Below, one piece after another: positions 36,800 to 47,535 of a stretch of 64,000 nucleotides of DNA. The stretch lies in NCBI GenBank assembly GCA_963969495.1, contig OZ018321.1, positions 102,053,578-102,117,577 on the forward strand. The letters are read 5' to 3'. The number at the start of each line of letters is the position of its first letter. Within the stretch, counting starts at the first letter, position 1. The notes beneath the pieces are model-generated. The model was not told where the DNA came from. It saw only the letters and a program-made list of their open reading frames with translations, and searched no databases. This DNA comes from Ceratothoa steindachneri. Its lineage: Eukaryota > Arthropoda > Malacostraca > Isopoda > Cymothoidae. Made by a program: the position numbers and the translations under genes.

Positions 36800-37075
36800 G
36801 CCCAACCTGCCATTTTTATACAGTATAATGCACCTTGGCCAGGGCAAAGTTGTGAAGAATTTCCTGGATCAGGAGGAAGTAAGTGTCATGCACTGGCCTA
36901 AGCTGAGCCTGAAAATCAATACGATTGGGAAATTGTGTAAGTGACTACGAGAGAAATGTAACGAGAGAAACCCAAGCGCGTCGAAGAACTTTGGGAAATA
37001 TTACAACATGAATGGGCGAAAATAACACCAGAAGAATGCTTTCAGTTAGTGCGCTCCTGTGACAGAATATAGTAG
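36800..37075 (+). pseudogene. Tc1-like transposase, 3' part (split by the LTR element)
   Basis: Directly after the 3' LTR the plus strand reads KVVKNFLDQEEVSVMHW and then KLSLKIN (canonical WPxxSPDLNP), LREKCNERNPSASK, and in a neighbouring frame ITPEECFQLVRSC. These are the C-terminal blocks of a Tc1-like transposase. The matching upstream half ends at 27,981, so the LTR element split the gene. The third catalytic residue region is shifted and stops are present. Confidence 0.75.
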
Positions 37076-37430
37076 TGAGTAACCGATAGTAAATGTCTGC
37101 ATAGTATTTTGACTACAATATTTTTAGAAGAAAAATACTCTTTTGCACCTAAAAGTTTCTTTCATCAAAATATGTACAATGTATATGTAAAACTTATAGC
37201 AATACTTATTTTATATCCGTAATTTATCATGCAATACTTACCATTATTGGGTTTTTAGCTAAGGTAAGTTTTTTGATGGAAACCTGTCTATTTCTTTTGT
37301 ACTGTATTGTTATATGTTTTGCAATAAATGGTTTCTGCGTCTTTCTTTCTGTCCTCAAAAGGTTTGAGAAAGGCAGAAAGTTAATATGGCGAAAGCCCTG
37401 TAGTAGTTGTCTGCAGAGCTTGTATTTGCT

Positions 37431-37433
<3 letters not shown>

Positions 37434-37480
<47 letters not shown>
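37434..37480. repeat. (AT)n microsatellite
   Basis: About 46 bases of AT dinucleotides at the downstream edge of the minus-strand Penelope-like RT piece. Confidence 0.93.
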
Positions 37481-37485
<5 letters not shown>

Positions 37486-37499
37486 TAGATACATATAGC

Positions 37500-38160
37500 C
37501 ATTATTTTTAAAGAAAGTTGTAGAAAAGAGAATTCTCATTGCAGCAGTATATATGAAGAACATATATTGTAGGCTCGATGAATAAGAGTTTTTATTGAGG
37601 ATAACTCAAGGTTTTCTGGCAAAAAACTAAAGAAGCTTGTCCCTAAACCTGTAAATGTAGACTTCCTATAGATTGAAGTTTTAAACTTTGTTCCTGAAAG
37701 TTTAATATCTATATCTAAAAATGGAAGTCTACTATTTTTCTCGATCTCCATCGTAAAATTTATATTTTATGTCTAGATTCAAGGATTTAAGGAATTGTTC
37801 CGCCTGTTGTCGTGATTTCATTAATACAAATGTTCATTGACATAATGCTTGTAATATATAGCTTTATATTCAATGGGACAGTTATTGAGCCAGAGTTGTT
37901 CTTAATGGAATAAGATGATGTCCAGGAAAGTTGGCCCAAGTGGAAGGCCCATCCCCACTCCTTTTTGGAAGTAAAATTTTTTATTCAATATAAAATACGA
38001 ATTTAATATAGCCAATTCCAAAAATGACTTAAATAGTTTTTTTGTAAAACCTTTTACTTTTTGTCAAGAATTAAAAAGAGTGTTTGTACAAATCTGGATT
38101 GTTTCATTCAGCGGAATATTTGCGAATAAGCTTTCGACGTCCTATAGACTGCTGCGTTTA
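37500..38160 (-). pseudogene. Penelope-like element, reverse transcriptase part (inverted)
   Basis: On the minus strand a Penelope-like RT end is recognisable: SRLPFLDIDI and YRKSTFTGLGTSFFSF in the open piece at 37,751-37,536, followed by TLIHRAYNICSS. Upstream, in broken frames, are segments resembling the G-x-x-MG-x-P-LGP block near 37,960. After ICSS the protein would continue into the connector, but the sequence runs into an AT tract. The C-terminal continuation is found on the opposite strand from 38,163. Confidence 0.7.
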
Positions 38161-38162
38161 GA

Positions 38163-38790
38163 ATTCTCGTTTCTAAAACTTTCTTTACAAACAATGGCTA
38201 CCTTGACTCATTAGTGGAAAAACATTAAAAACTTTCTCAATGCTCTCTATCAAAAAAGTCCAACAAAAAATACTATAGAGTAAATATCCATTTTCTTTAG
38301 TCTCCCATACTTTGGTAAAAAATCAAATGACTTTCTAAATGAAATTAAGAAGACTAAATAAATTCTATCCATATCTCGACCCAAAATTCATATTAAAAAA
38401 TGGGCACAGTATTGGATCTTATTTCAGCTATAATGACCGAATTCCATTCCCTTGCCGCTTCTCTGTAATTTATAAATATAGTTGTGAATCTCGCGATTCA
38501 TTTTATATTAGTTCGACGATTAAATCAGTCTATTCTCGCATCGAGCAGCATTGAGGAAGGTCGACCCGCAAGGGGTTGATTCTAAACAAACCAGACCACT
38601 CGTCCATACGAGATCACATCAAAGCATGAAAGTCTGAGATTAATATGGATAATTTTAACAATAATAAGTCATAGCCCTAATCCCAACGAACTATGAATAT
38701 TAGAATCACTTTACATCATAAAACTAAACCTAATTTAAATATAAATCAAACTGCTTCTAATCTTTATACAGCTATTGTATCATGAATTAT
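38163..38790 (+). pseudogene. Penelope-like element, connector and GIY-YIG endonuclease part
   Basis: The plus strand starts with tctcgtttctaaaactttc, the same place in the protein where the minus-strand piece stops. It continues with SLPYFGKKSNDF (38,297), the connector motif of Penelope-like proteins, NKFYPYL and SIGSYFSYNDRIPFPC, then the endonuclease: VIYKYSC (GIY position), YISSTIKSVYSRIEQH (YIG position, Gly replaced by Ser, with the catalytic Arg and His region retained) and HSSIRDHI. GIY-YIG nucleases of these elements cut the target DNA. Stops occur after DHIKA at 38,629. Confidence 0.75.
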
Positions 38791-38894
38791 TCAATTTTTT
38801 ATTCTGGTATTGTGCAGCCTATCCTAAATTGCAATATTCAATATTAGTATTTTATGAAAACTAGAAATTTTAACCCTTTACTATCTTAGTTTTT

Positions 38895-38945
38895 TAGTGC
38901 CGATGATGAGGCTAGGATAGGACCTCGAAACGTTCAACCTCAGAC
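38895..38945 (+). ncRNA. Candidate hammerhead ribozyme core of the Penelope-like element
   Basis: The sequence has TGATGA at 38,904-38,909, a short stem (GAGG at 38,908 region with CCTC at 38,923-38,926 enclosing ctaggatagga) and GAAAC at 38,927-38,931, followed by GTTC. This is the order of the hammerhead core (CUGAUGA, stem II, GAAA, short stem III, cleavage at UH). The first core base is A instead of C, and the outer stem I is not clearly paired. Hammerhead motifs are known in Penelope-like elements, and the motif lies just past the GIY-YIG part as expected. Confidence 0.4.
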
Positions 38946-39540
38946 AAATAATGATGCCTTATATATAAGATAGCGTTAACTTTAACATAAAAGGGGAATG
39001 CGAATGTTCCCGCGGATTTTCACCGATTTAATGTTTTGATAAGTGAACAATACAGTTCAAGTCAAGGCGGATTCCGTAATCCGCTAGAACTTTGATATTC
39101 CCGTATTCTGTTAAAGTAAACGCTAACTTATACAAAGGGACAAAGGGCCATTTGAAGTTTATATTTTTAGATAAATGGATAGTTGCCTAGTCACCAATGG
39201 CTCCCACTGCCTCCGCGACTGATCTCGACGGTGCCTATGCGGCCGACAGAGGACAATCCTATTTTCTGCCATGGCTTACCAACCTAAGCGGTAGCATCTA
39301 CCTCCGGGCGATTTGTAAAATTAGGTGGGCGGTACGCACTTTTGTTATACAATACAACATCGCTCCTAAACGAGCAAGTAATTATATCTATATTTCTTCA
39401 TGGCCATCTACCCTCGAAAATGAGGTCCCTTCGCTTCCATGAGTGGCAGTGATCTATTACTTTGACTTTTGACAACTTTTATCTCTCTGCTTGTGTCATT
39501 TTTTAAGGTCAGTTACAGTTACTATTTCCTCTCGTTATGT

Positions 39541-39650
39541 AAGTGCCGTTTGCTTAATTAGCTGTGTTATTTTGTGAAAGTTCAATCGAGTTATTCTTTG
39601 GTCTCATTAAATAAGTGCTGTTTGCTTAATTAGCTTAGTTATTTTAAGTT
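39541..39650 (+). repeat. Direct repeat with 71-bp period
   Basis: aagtgccgtttgcttaatta at 39,541 recurs as aagtgctgtttgcttaatta at 39,612, each followed by gct, gttatttt and a similar tail. It lies immediately upstream of the ZBED-like hAT gene. Confidence 0.75.
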
Positions 39651-39670
39651 AAACCCTTAATATTCAAACA

Positions 39671-41392
39671 ATGAGGCCAAAGAAAAAGTATCCTAGTTTG
39701 TATTCACATGAATACTTGTCATATGGTTTTATTCAATCGCCTGTAGATAGGTTAATGTCAATGTGTTTGTTACTCCATAAACCTTTTTCAAATGAAGCAC
39801 TCAAGCCATCTAGATTGGTGGAACATCTTAGCACAAAACGTTCGGAAAAGAAAGACAAGCCTATAGAATTCTTTCAAAATATTGCTGAACAAATTGAAAA
39901 AACTGCATTGTTAGTTACCGTATTTCAGAACATATTGCTAAAGGTGGCAGTGCGCACACTATTGGTGAACAGTTTAATGCTATGCTTTCAAGAGCTGATA
40001 TCAACAATGATGCATCAGGACACAACAAATGTCCTAAGAAAAGCATCTTATATCTACAATTCAAACAAGATGATTTTCTTTGCAAATAGATGAATCTACA
40101 AATACTGATAATGATGCATTGCTAATGGCATATTTCCGATACTTTAATGATAATAATGTACTTAAAGAAGAGATGCTCTTGCAGATAAGCTTATTACAAA
40201 TACAATAGGAACATCAATTTTTTGAAACTGTGAAATCATACTTCGAAAAGAATAACATTCCACTAACAAACATCATTGCCTGCGTGACAGACGGAGCTCA
40301 ACCTATGGTTGGTCGATATTGCGGCTTTATAGCGCACTGGAAAGGGGAAGCCTCTAATGTTCGCTGTATTTATTGCATAATTTATAGACATCTTATTTTA
40401 AAAAAATTGAGTCCAAGTATGCACTCATCATTGAATATTGCTGTAAATGCAATTAACAAGATTAAAACAAATGCTAAAAATGATCGATTGTTTCGGCATA
40501 CTGCATACTACAGTTCAGGGGCTTTCAAATGGTCAATGTTTGATATATTTTGTCGAGCTATATGAGTGTGTATTGCAGTTTTCGGAAAGTAAAAACTAAT
40601 TAATTCGTGCCATCAAGTAAGAGAAGTAAGGAATCATGTCGTTTACTTGCCTGACATATTCACAAAGTTAAATGTTAACTTGCATCTTTAAGGGTAATTA
40701 TGAAACTTATTGAGTGTAAAAAGGTAGTCTGTTTATTTATCCACAAACTCAATTTATTCAAAATAAATATCATTCAAAATGAATTGCATCAGTTTCCAGG
40801 ATTCTTATCAATCAAAATTGAGCTCACAGAAGCCGACTTGGCTATATTTAGCAATAATCTTAATAAACTACCCAAAGACAGGGAAAATCGTTTTTAAGAT
40901 ATCCTCAACCTTGAATTCAATGCATGGTTAGAAATTTCATTTAACACAGACCTGAATGATGTTGAAGTCATCTGCCAAGAAGAACTATTGCAATTAGAGT
41001 ATGATACTGAATCAAAAGCAAATTTTAAGGAATGAGGATACCTACAACTTTGGCAGAACAAGAAATTGCCCCAGCTCTATCTAAATCTATAAAACAGAAT
41101 TTCCTCACTACTCGTGGCTTTCCCTACCTCATACTTGGTTGAAAGTGGGTTCAGTATTGTGAATCGTATTCGTACCAAGGAGAGAAATTGCTTGATAATA
41201 TGCGAAAGAGGGGACCTTCGGTTGTTTCTTACAAAAGTATACCTACCATCCATTCTTAAATTAATCAGCACCAACCGCAAGGATTACATTAAAAGTAAAC
41301 AAGATTTCAGTACAGGTTTTATGTCGGTGTGCTTAAAGCTTCTTATTTTTAAGAAAATCGTAAAAGTGGGCGGTGGATTAAAAAAAGGTTAG
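39671..41392 (+). pseudogene. ZBED-like hAT transposase gene remnant
   Basis: An ATG-led frame of 140 codons starts RPKKKYPSLYSHEYLSYGF, matching the lead-in of ZBED5-like hAT proteins. The BED finger after it has lost its cysteines (MCLLLHKPFSNEALKPSRL, then HLSTKR). Next come a DESTNTDNDALL segment (40,090), VTDGAQPMVGR (40,288, the D-G-A catalytic block) and, in the C-terminal part, FPTSYLVESGFS and NRIRTKERNCL (41,122-41,190), the dimerisation motif of the group. Stops at 40,093, 40,208, 40,563, 40,895 and others kill it. The right end near 41,380-41,400 (aaaaaaaggttagaaa) resembles a hAT terminus, but the partner was not found. Confidence 0.75.
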
Positions 41393-41399
41393 AAAGCTA

Positions 41400-42140
41400 T
41401 GCCTTAAGCCATCTGGATTTAGAACTAGGAAACTCCTTCGAGAGGTCGGTGTAGCTCTCGGGCCGGTAGCGTCTTTGGTTCTTCAGAGGACGCCATCCAG
41501 GAGGGTACCAATTTTTATTATCTGTCTCTCCACTTTGCTCCAAAATATTTGAAAGTGCTGGAAGTATTTATTACCTTCAACATTTTGAAATACACCTTGT
41601 GCCACAATGGATCCGTGTCAGTGTACAGGGATAATTCCAAGTAACAGGAGGAGCTTGTCTTCCACCGCTCGGTACGGGCTACTAAGCGTCGTGCCCGGTT
41701 CGGAAAACATATTGTAATCTTTAGTCTAAGCTCTAGACCTGTTCTCTTGAAAATATTCGTTTGCAACATAATTTCTAAATTATCTCGTCTGTTCTTACTT
41801 GTGTAGTAGACATTTGCTCGGCACCTGGCATTGAGATAGCCCATAAACATTGTGAAGAGACAGGCGCCAAAGATTTCACTGGCCAACACCAACTTTATTG
41901 TCTAAGTATTTTTAGCTAATTTAGGACAATTTCGATGTGCTGAATCCAAAAATCACATTGGTTATGGTCAATCAGGTTAACTTTTTGAATGTTTGCCATT
42001 TTCTATCCTTATTTTACATGTACGGGTATTTTCTATTTATATGATGCAAAACTCTTTCTAATTTCTTTAAATAACCGAATTCTGAAGAGTTTACATGCAG
42101 CAATTTTTTAGTAACTGGTATTTTCTTTCAGGTGAATGAA
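41400..42140. other. Unassigned spacer
   Basis: The minus strand carries a 124-codon open frame at 41,518-41,892 with no motif I recognise, and I do not call it a gene. An intron-end-like tract (ttttctttcag, 42,121-42,131) comes just before the cysteine-rich coding remnant. Confidence 0.35.
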
Positions 42141-42149
42141 ATGAATTTC

Positions 42150-42975
42150 GCCAGAGGATCTTTAACAATAAACCCGATATATTCTACTACATCTGCGACG
42201 AATACACTGCCTGTTTTAACAGCAATTCAGTCACAAGTTTCATAAAGCAATGTCATGATGCTTATTTTGGTATGAAACCTCGTGACTAGGATAAAGTTCG
42301 GGCGCCACACTTGGTTTGCAAGACATGCACCAGGAATCGGAGACGTCGGACCGAGAGCAAAAAGAGCTGTATGAAGATAGAAATTCCCAATGATTGGAGG
42401 AAGCCGACAAACCATTGCACTGACTGCTACTTATGTGCTATTGATTTGATTGGGATCAGCAAAAAGAACTAGAGCTGCCTCAAGTATGCAGATCTTCTAT
42501 CAGCACGTCGTCCTGTAGATCAATGTGATGATATTCCAGTAACTGTCTTTGGAGAACTTCCTGACATTAGTGATGAAGATTCCTCCAATGTTGAAGAAAA
42601 TGAAGAAACATTTATTGACGATGATGTTCTACATCTTTTTTCCCCAAAGGGGCTAAATCATCTAGTTTGTGATATCAGCTTGTCAAAGTCCTCTGCCAAA
42701 CTGTTGGCCTTCATTGTGAAGAAAATAATTCTCCTCTCTGACAGTGGTCGCTTCATCTTCTGCCGCAACTGACATCATGAGTACGTCTGTTTTTCTGCAA
42801 AGAGAAAGAGCTCGTGTACTCTACTGATATTGAGCATATTTTCCACAACCTTGGAATGCCACAGTCCCAACTTTAAGCTTTTAAGACTGTTCAGTGACAT
42901 CAGCAAGCGATTGCTAAAATGTTTTCGTCTGCACAGCGACAACCACTTGCTTTTGTACCCCGCACTCAATTATTC
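42150..42975 (+). pseudogene. Cysteine-rich protein of a repeat-associated arthropod family
   Basis: In one frame the plus strand reads CDEYTAC, CHDAYFGMKPRD, a TAG, DKVRAPHLVCKTC and WRKPTNHCTDCYLC, a set of spaced Cys pairs. An acidic stretch follows (DDIPVTVFGELPDISDED), then LNHLVCDISLSKSSAKLL, and finally FKLLRLFSDISKRLLKCF near the end, corresponding to the W-R-L-F-I-D-S-S block of the family. From memory this protein occurs in many near-identical copies in arthropod (and some other invertebrate) genomes with the same order of blocks, usually near mobile DNA. Its function is unknown to me. Two stops and a frameshift make this copy a pseudogene. A preceding CAG could be a 3' splice site. 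Confidence 0.55.
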
Positions 42976-42976
42976 T

Positions 42977-42977
<1 letters not shown>

Positions 42978-43043
<66 letters not shown>
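42978..43043. repeat. (AT)n microsatellite with a central AC
   Basis: AT dinucleotides interrupted once by acatat near 43,014. It truncates the cysteine-rich pseudogene. Confidence 0.93.
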
Positions 43044-43046
<3 letters not shown>

Positions 43047-44655
43047 TCCTTATAATCTGGGATCAATGAGCAACAAACAGGGGGTTGCTTATATCAGGAC
43101 ATCAAAGAGATTGATACCAGGTATCAGTGACGCTGTGATGCAGTCATGATTGCTGCTTACTTTTTTACTCTCAAGAAGGACATTTATACCATTCACCATT
43201 ATAGGTAGTTCGAAAAAACGAAATTCTGAACAATGATGATATAATATCCAATTTATTAGGTTGGAAACAAAGTTCCCGCACATCCTTTTTTTAAAGTTTA
43301 TTCATTAGATATTTATAAATATGAACAAAAATCAACCGAAAATGTCAAAATTGTAATCGTTTTAGTTATAAGATCTGATTTTTAAAAAAGCAACTTAGCA
43401 CAAAGACTTGACCTGATCGGCGAAAATGGATGACAGTTTCGAATTCAGCGGTCAGAATTGTGTCCTAAATCAGTTGGAAAAACTTACATGCCCTACAAAG
43501 ATTATCTTTGTAATCCTGACTTTTTATTAGGTTGTGCAGAGGGAAGTAGATTTTTCAGGCGTACGAGTAGCAATTAATATTGGCATCAATTTGGTCTCAA
43601 TTTTAACGGACAAAAGTGCTTCATCCAGGTTTTAATTTCGGGCATTTTAAGCCACTTCTGATTGAACAGTTTCATTTGTCTGTGTTTTTTTTTTGCGGAT
43701 CCAGCTCTATGTATCTTTTGCAATATGCTGAGTTTTCTTCTTCTCATACCTTCCATTGTTTATTTAGTTTTAAGCTCTTAGTTATCATTAATGTTCTGAC
43801 AGATGTAGCTTTTATTGGCTTCGAATCCGTATATGAATTTGCCAAACTTGATTTCCTTGAAGGTTCCTTGGCTGACAGTGACACAGACTTCAGGATAAAT
43901 TGGTAACCTCTTTTGAAGTAGAAATGTCTCATCTCATTTTTATCTTCTTCACCCGTTATGCCTTTAAATGCCCGATTTGAATTTACCTTCTATAATGGTG
44001 TTTGCGAGTCTTCTTATTTATTGTACGTTTTAGAGTGTGAATGCTTTGTTGACGTATACTTTAAGGTTGATGTTCCTTGTTTCTATGGTTTTATTTCCAT
44101 CTTCATTTGTGTCTTTGGGTGTTTCTTCATTGATTCGTGTTTCAAATTATTTTGTGCCTTCTTGTGTAGGCCAGTCTTAAAGATTTCTGAAGATAGGTGG
44201 TTCACTTGGAACCACATTTTCTTCATCTCGTTCCTTTCCCGTTAATTTTTCTATATTCATAACGTGCGAATATATGATGCACGTCAGCAGTTAGGTTGAT
44301 TTTCCTTGGTGAACTGTCAAATGAGTCTGTGCTTCGTTCATTTGGCTGACCGTAGTTTTTTTATACTCCTTGTATAAGTTGCGTTTCGTTTCCTTACCTC
44401 GTCTTCTTTTGTTTTTTTATCCTTCCATTCCCTTATTCCCTTCCGTTTGAAGCAAAAGATGACCCTTGTTCTGTTTGATCCCTTAGAGTTGATACATTTT
44501 TTCGTTTTTCTGCGCATTCCCAATATAGGGTCTTTTTCCGTACAATTTCGTCACCTTCAATAAGGTAACATCTGAAGTATATTTGGATGTTAATATATGA
44601 ATAGTCCTCTTTGTTTGATCTGCCTTTCTATTTCTGTCGTTGCTCACGCTTTCGT
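43044..44655. other. No gene recognised
   Basis: Contains a possible mariner-type terminus at 43,256 (taggttggaaacaaagttcc), but neither a partner nor a transposase was found. Open frames at 43,616-43,906 and 43,958-44,245 are Phe/Ser/Cys-rich and lack motifs. Confidence 0.35.
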
Positions 44656-44660
44656 AAATT

Positions 44661-44688
44661 GGTGTGTGTGTGTGTGTGTGTGTGTGTT
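44661..44688. repeat. (GT)n microsatellite
   Basis: A pure GT dinucleotide run of about 28 bases. Confidence 0.95.
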
Positions 44689-45316
44689 TGTTGTCAAAAT
44701 TTGATTTCTTCATTTACAATGATCACCTCTTGGTTCTCTTTTATCTCCGTTTTACTTTGTTTATTATTATTCGATCCTACCCAGATATCCACATTCTGGC
44801 AGATCACAGTTCCATTTGCTATGATTTGGGCAAGGGGGGGGGATGGGTCAATAATAAGCTTGTAAGAATTCTAACTCTGCGGAAGTAAGATTATCCTGCA
44901 GGCAGGCAATCATCAAGCGTCAATTGTAAACCGGCTAAGCCGGATGGATTAGATCTTCAGCTGGAGAGATGTGATGTAATGGGAAAGATAATCCAGCTTC
45001 CAAACAATTTTCTAATCTGATTGTCTAAGATAAAAGAAGGAATTCTTTCCTCAACCCAGAAACAGACCGTACAGACAAGCTGGAGAGAGGAGAATAATAA
45101 GTCTTATATTTCTTATATTTTAAGAACAAGATTTTTTTAAGGGGTTTGAATAATATTTTTTCTTTTAGTTCTGTTGTCACCTAAGTAGATTTAATTTTTG
45201 TATCAAAGTTATTTCTAATAATTCCTTTATAATATAAAAAAAATAAAATGGTAAAGTTCAGAAATAAATTTAAGGATCGAATTTTTCTGAATTTTGTAAA
45301 ACTAAAAGAATTACAA

Positions 45317-45432
45317 ATGGTGAAGAAGAAGAAGATGAAGATGAAGAAGAAGAAGAAGAAGATGAAGATGAAGATGAGGATGGAGATGAAGATGAAGATG
45401 AAGATGAAGATGAAGAAGAAGGAGAAGAAAAG
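45317..45432 (+). repeat. Purine-only GAAGAT/GAAGAA tract
   Basis: About 115 bases made of gaagaa and gaagat hexamers, preceded by an AT-rich spacer. The Lys/Met-rich reading frame through it is a by-product. It may adopt triplex structure. Confidence 0.9.
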
Positions 45433-45790
45433 AATCTTCAGGGTGTTAACATAAAGAGTCTATAAAGGGGATTATAAAAGGCGGTTAAGATTAGCAAATT
45501 AGGCTGTAGGCCACACCCCCGCAGGAGGGCCTGTGTAACCAAGCTCTTCCTGTTAAGGAAGAGAACAGCAGCTTGTATGTCTTATATAATATTTTATAAC
45601 TAATTGTCGATAGTATAACGATTGTTTAATGGCACTCTCTCGTGTTAAAATTCACAGTTCAAATTGGTAAATACTTGTACAATATAGCAAGTAAAATTTA
45701 ATTGAAAACGATTACATATTAATAAATTTAATAACAAAAAACAATGAAAAAATTATCACAAATGTATTGAACACGTTACTTAATATTTAG
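45433..45790. other. Spacer with one small hairpin
   Basis: At 45,543-45,564 ctcttcct and aggaagag form a perfect 8-bp stem with a 4-base loop (gtta). Nothing else was recognised. Confidence 0.5.
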
Positions 45791-45799
45791 TTACCGATT

Positions 45800-46330
45800 A
45801 ATTATTGACAATTTCAGCTTGCATACATCTTCTGTACTTTGTTGTAAGTTATTAGCAGTGGCAATGGAAGCCAAATTCTTGATTAAAGAAAACTTTCAGG
45901 CTTTTCAAATTTCGTGAGGTTTTCGCATGGATTCATATCTTTTAGCTCATTTCACAGATTCTCAATGCGATTGAGATCAAGGGATTGTCTCGGACATTCT
46001 ATACCGTTGATCTTCCTTTACAAATTCATTCCTTGTTACTTCCGTGGCATGCTTTTAACTTCGTGGTATCTACCTCGAGTGATTGTAAAAAATGAATATT
46101 TGGGAATATATTCGATTAATCATAGTTCTAGTAACTACATGAATTCCACCGGTGCATAGTGATGAAAAACATGTCCTTATCATTATATTATTGCCAACAC
46201 CGAAATTTGCTTTTGGGATGGTTTTGCAACAATTGAATTTTTCTCTTTCCAATCATTGTTCGAGGTGTTCCTTCCAAAACTTCTCTTTTTGTTTCATCGG
46301 CCCAAATAATGCTACTCCAAACCCAAGAGG
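45800..46330 (-). pseudogene. Tc1-like transposase fragment, minus strand
   Basis: The minus strand reads GKREKFNCCKTIPKANFG then a long middle block, and near 46,000-45,960 CPRQSLDLNRIENL (canonical WPxQSPDLNPIENL) followed by NELK. It continues with ENLTKFEKPESF and stops near 45,800. The piece that should hold the first Asp near 46,320 reads FWPDETK in one frame, so part of the catalytic block survives. Stops and frame changes are numerous. Confidence 0.7.
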
Positions 46331-46379
46331 ACTTCTCTCTCTCTCGCAATCAGTTAGTATAAGCTAGTCAGGCCTCAAC

Positions 46380-47420
46380 GCGTATCCTCCTCGATAAGAG
46401 GCTTTATCTTGCGGTTGTATAATGGTGGAGCTTCTTGCTAATGCTACCCTTGCTTACCACTTTATCTGTTTCCTGCATTTCTTTCTGTATCTCAACTCGG
46501 TTGGAGAATGGTTTTCTTTTCACTTTCGGGGCTACAAGCTTTGCAACACTTTACGATATTTTCCAAGGACGTCCTACTCTCAATCACTTACCAGCAATAT
46601 AGTTTTCTTCCCATTTTCAAATGATGGTTCTGGCCGTTTTGAGGGTATGAGAGGGTATTTTTCCTGTGCGAGCCTCTGTTAATGATGGGGGTGTGGTGTG
46701 CGTTGGCTTAGGGCTAGTTGGAGTATGTATGGCCTTGGGCGTAAGTGTGCATGTTTTTTGTGTTATGAAGTAATTTAAGTCCTGAACCCATGGCTAGGGC
46801 GGCAACTGTGCTTTCTTTTATTATTGTGGAAAAGTCTCCCGCTCCATTAATGAACACCTGCGAGGATGTGAATGTGATAAATCTGAAAGGACCCCCCAGA
46901 GGATGCAAAAGCATGGAGTACTTGATGATAGGTGGGGTCAAATCTAAGACCATACAAAGTATTACTACTTTCTTGGGGGAGGGGGAGACTGGGCAACTGG
47001 CTGCAGGCTGGGTTTCTGGTCGGGCCAGTCCTCTGAAGGAAATTGTAGGCGAAGATGTTCCGTCCTGCTTGCCGATTCACTTGTCCCCTGATCCGAAGGC
47101 GAGGCGAAAAGTATGTAGTCATACAATGTTGCTTCTGGGAAATCACGGTGACTTTTGATTGTGGCCTTTCCTTGTAACTGATATTCGTCTTCTTTTCTCT
47201 CTTACAAAAATAACCAGCGTCCAAGTGCGAAAGAAACGCTTTGGATTCTTTCAAGTACGAGATAAAAAATTCGGTGCGTGCAAGCGGATCTTGAGCGAGC
47301 AGTCAATGAAAGAAATTACGAATTAGTGTAAGTGTATGTGTGTGTATGTAGAGGACAAAAGTATGCGTAGATAGAGAGAAAAAGATAAAAGTAGTGAAAA
47401 GAGAAGCTAGTGTGAGAGAT
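46380..47420. other. No gene recognised
   Basis: The segment 46,690-47,260 is less AT-rich and open on both strands (122 and 135 codons, mutually antisense). Neither frame has a motif I know, so I leave it uncalled. Confidence 0.3.
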
Positions 47421-47423
47421 TTG

Positions 47424-47535
47424 AATAAGGTCCGCTGACCAAAAAGTCGCGTGCCCTCACTTATTCTGATTTATGACCTTACTACCCTCAAAGCTTTAAA
47501 ATAATTCCCGGATTAACCATGGGAGGACCTTGGTA
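47424..47535 (-). mobile_element. MITE-like family, truncated copy 2
   Basis: Begins aaggtccgctgaccaaaaag then tcgcgtgccctcacttattc, as in copy 1, and includes one incomplete internal unit (ggattaaccatgggaggacc). It is cut off at the start of the pentamer array. Confidence 0.75.

Noticed and set aside
39197..39442. Independent gene upstream of the ZBED-like hAT
   Set aside because: An 81-codon frame without any motif. It may be part of the element's leader, but nothing supports a gene.
41518..41892. A 124-codon minus-strand gene
   Set aside because: No recognisable motif and no supporting context beyond a position between two repeat remnants.
43254..43620. Possible mariner element starting taggttggaaacaaagttcc
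   Set aside because: The terminus looks right and an ATG follows at about 43,427, but no partner terminus or transposase motif could be found.
45248..45454. Lys/Met-rich small protein
   Set aside because: It is the reading frame through the GAAGAT/GAAGAA purine tract, with no other support.
46690..47254. Host exon or gene at the overlapping open frames
   Set aside because: Both strands are open, no motif or splice pattern is convincing, and length alone is weak evidence.
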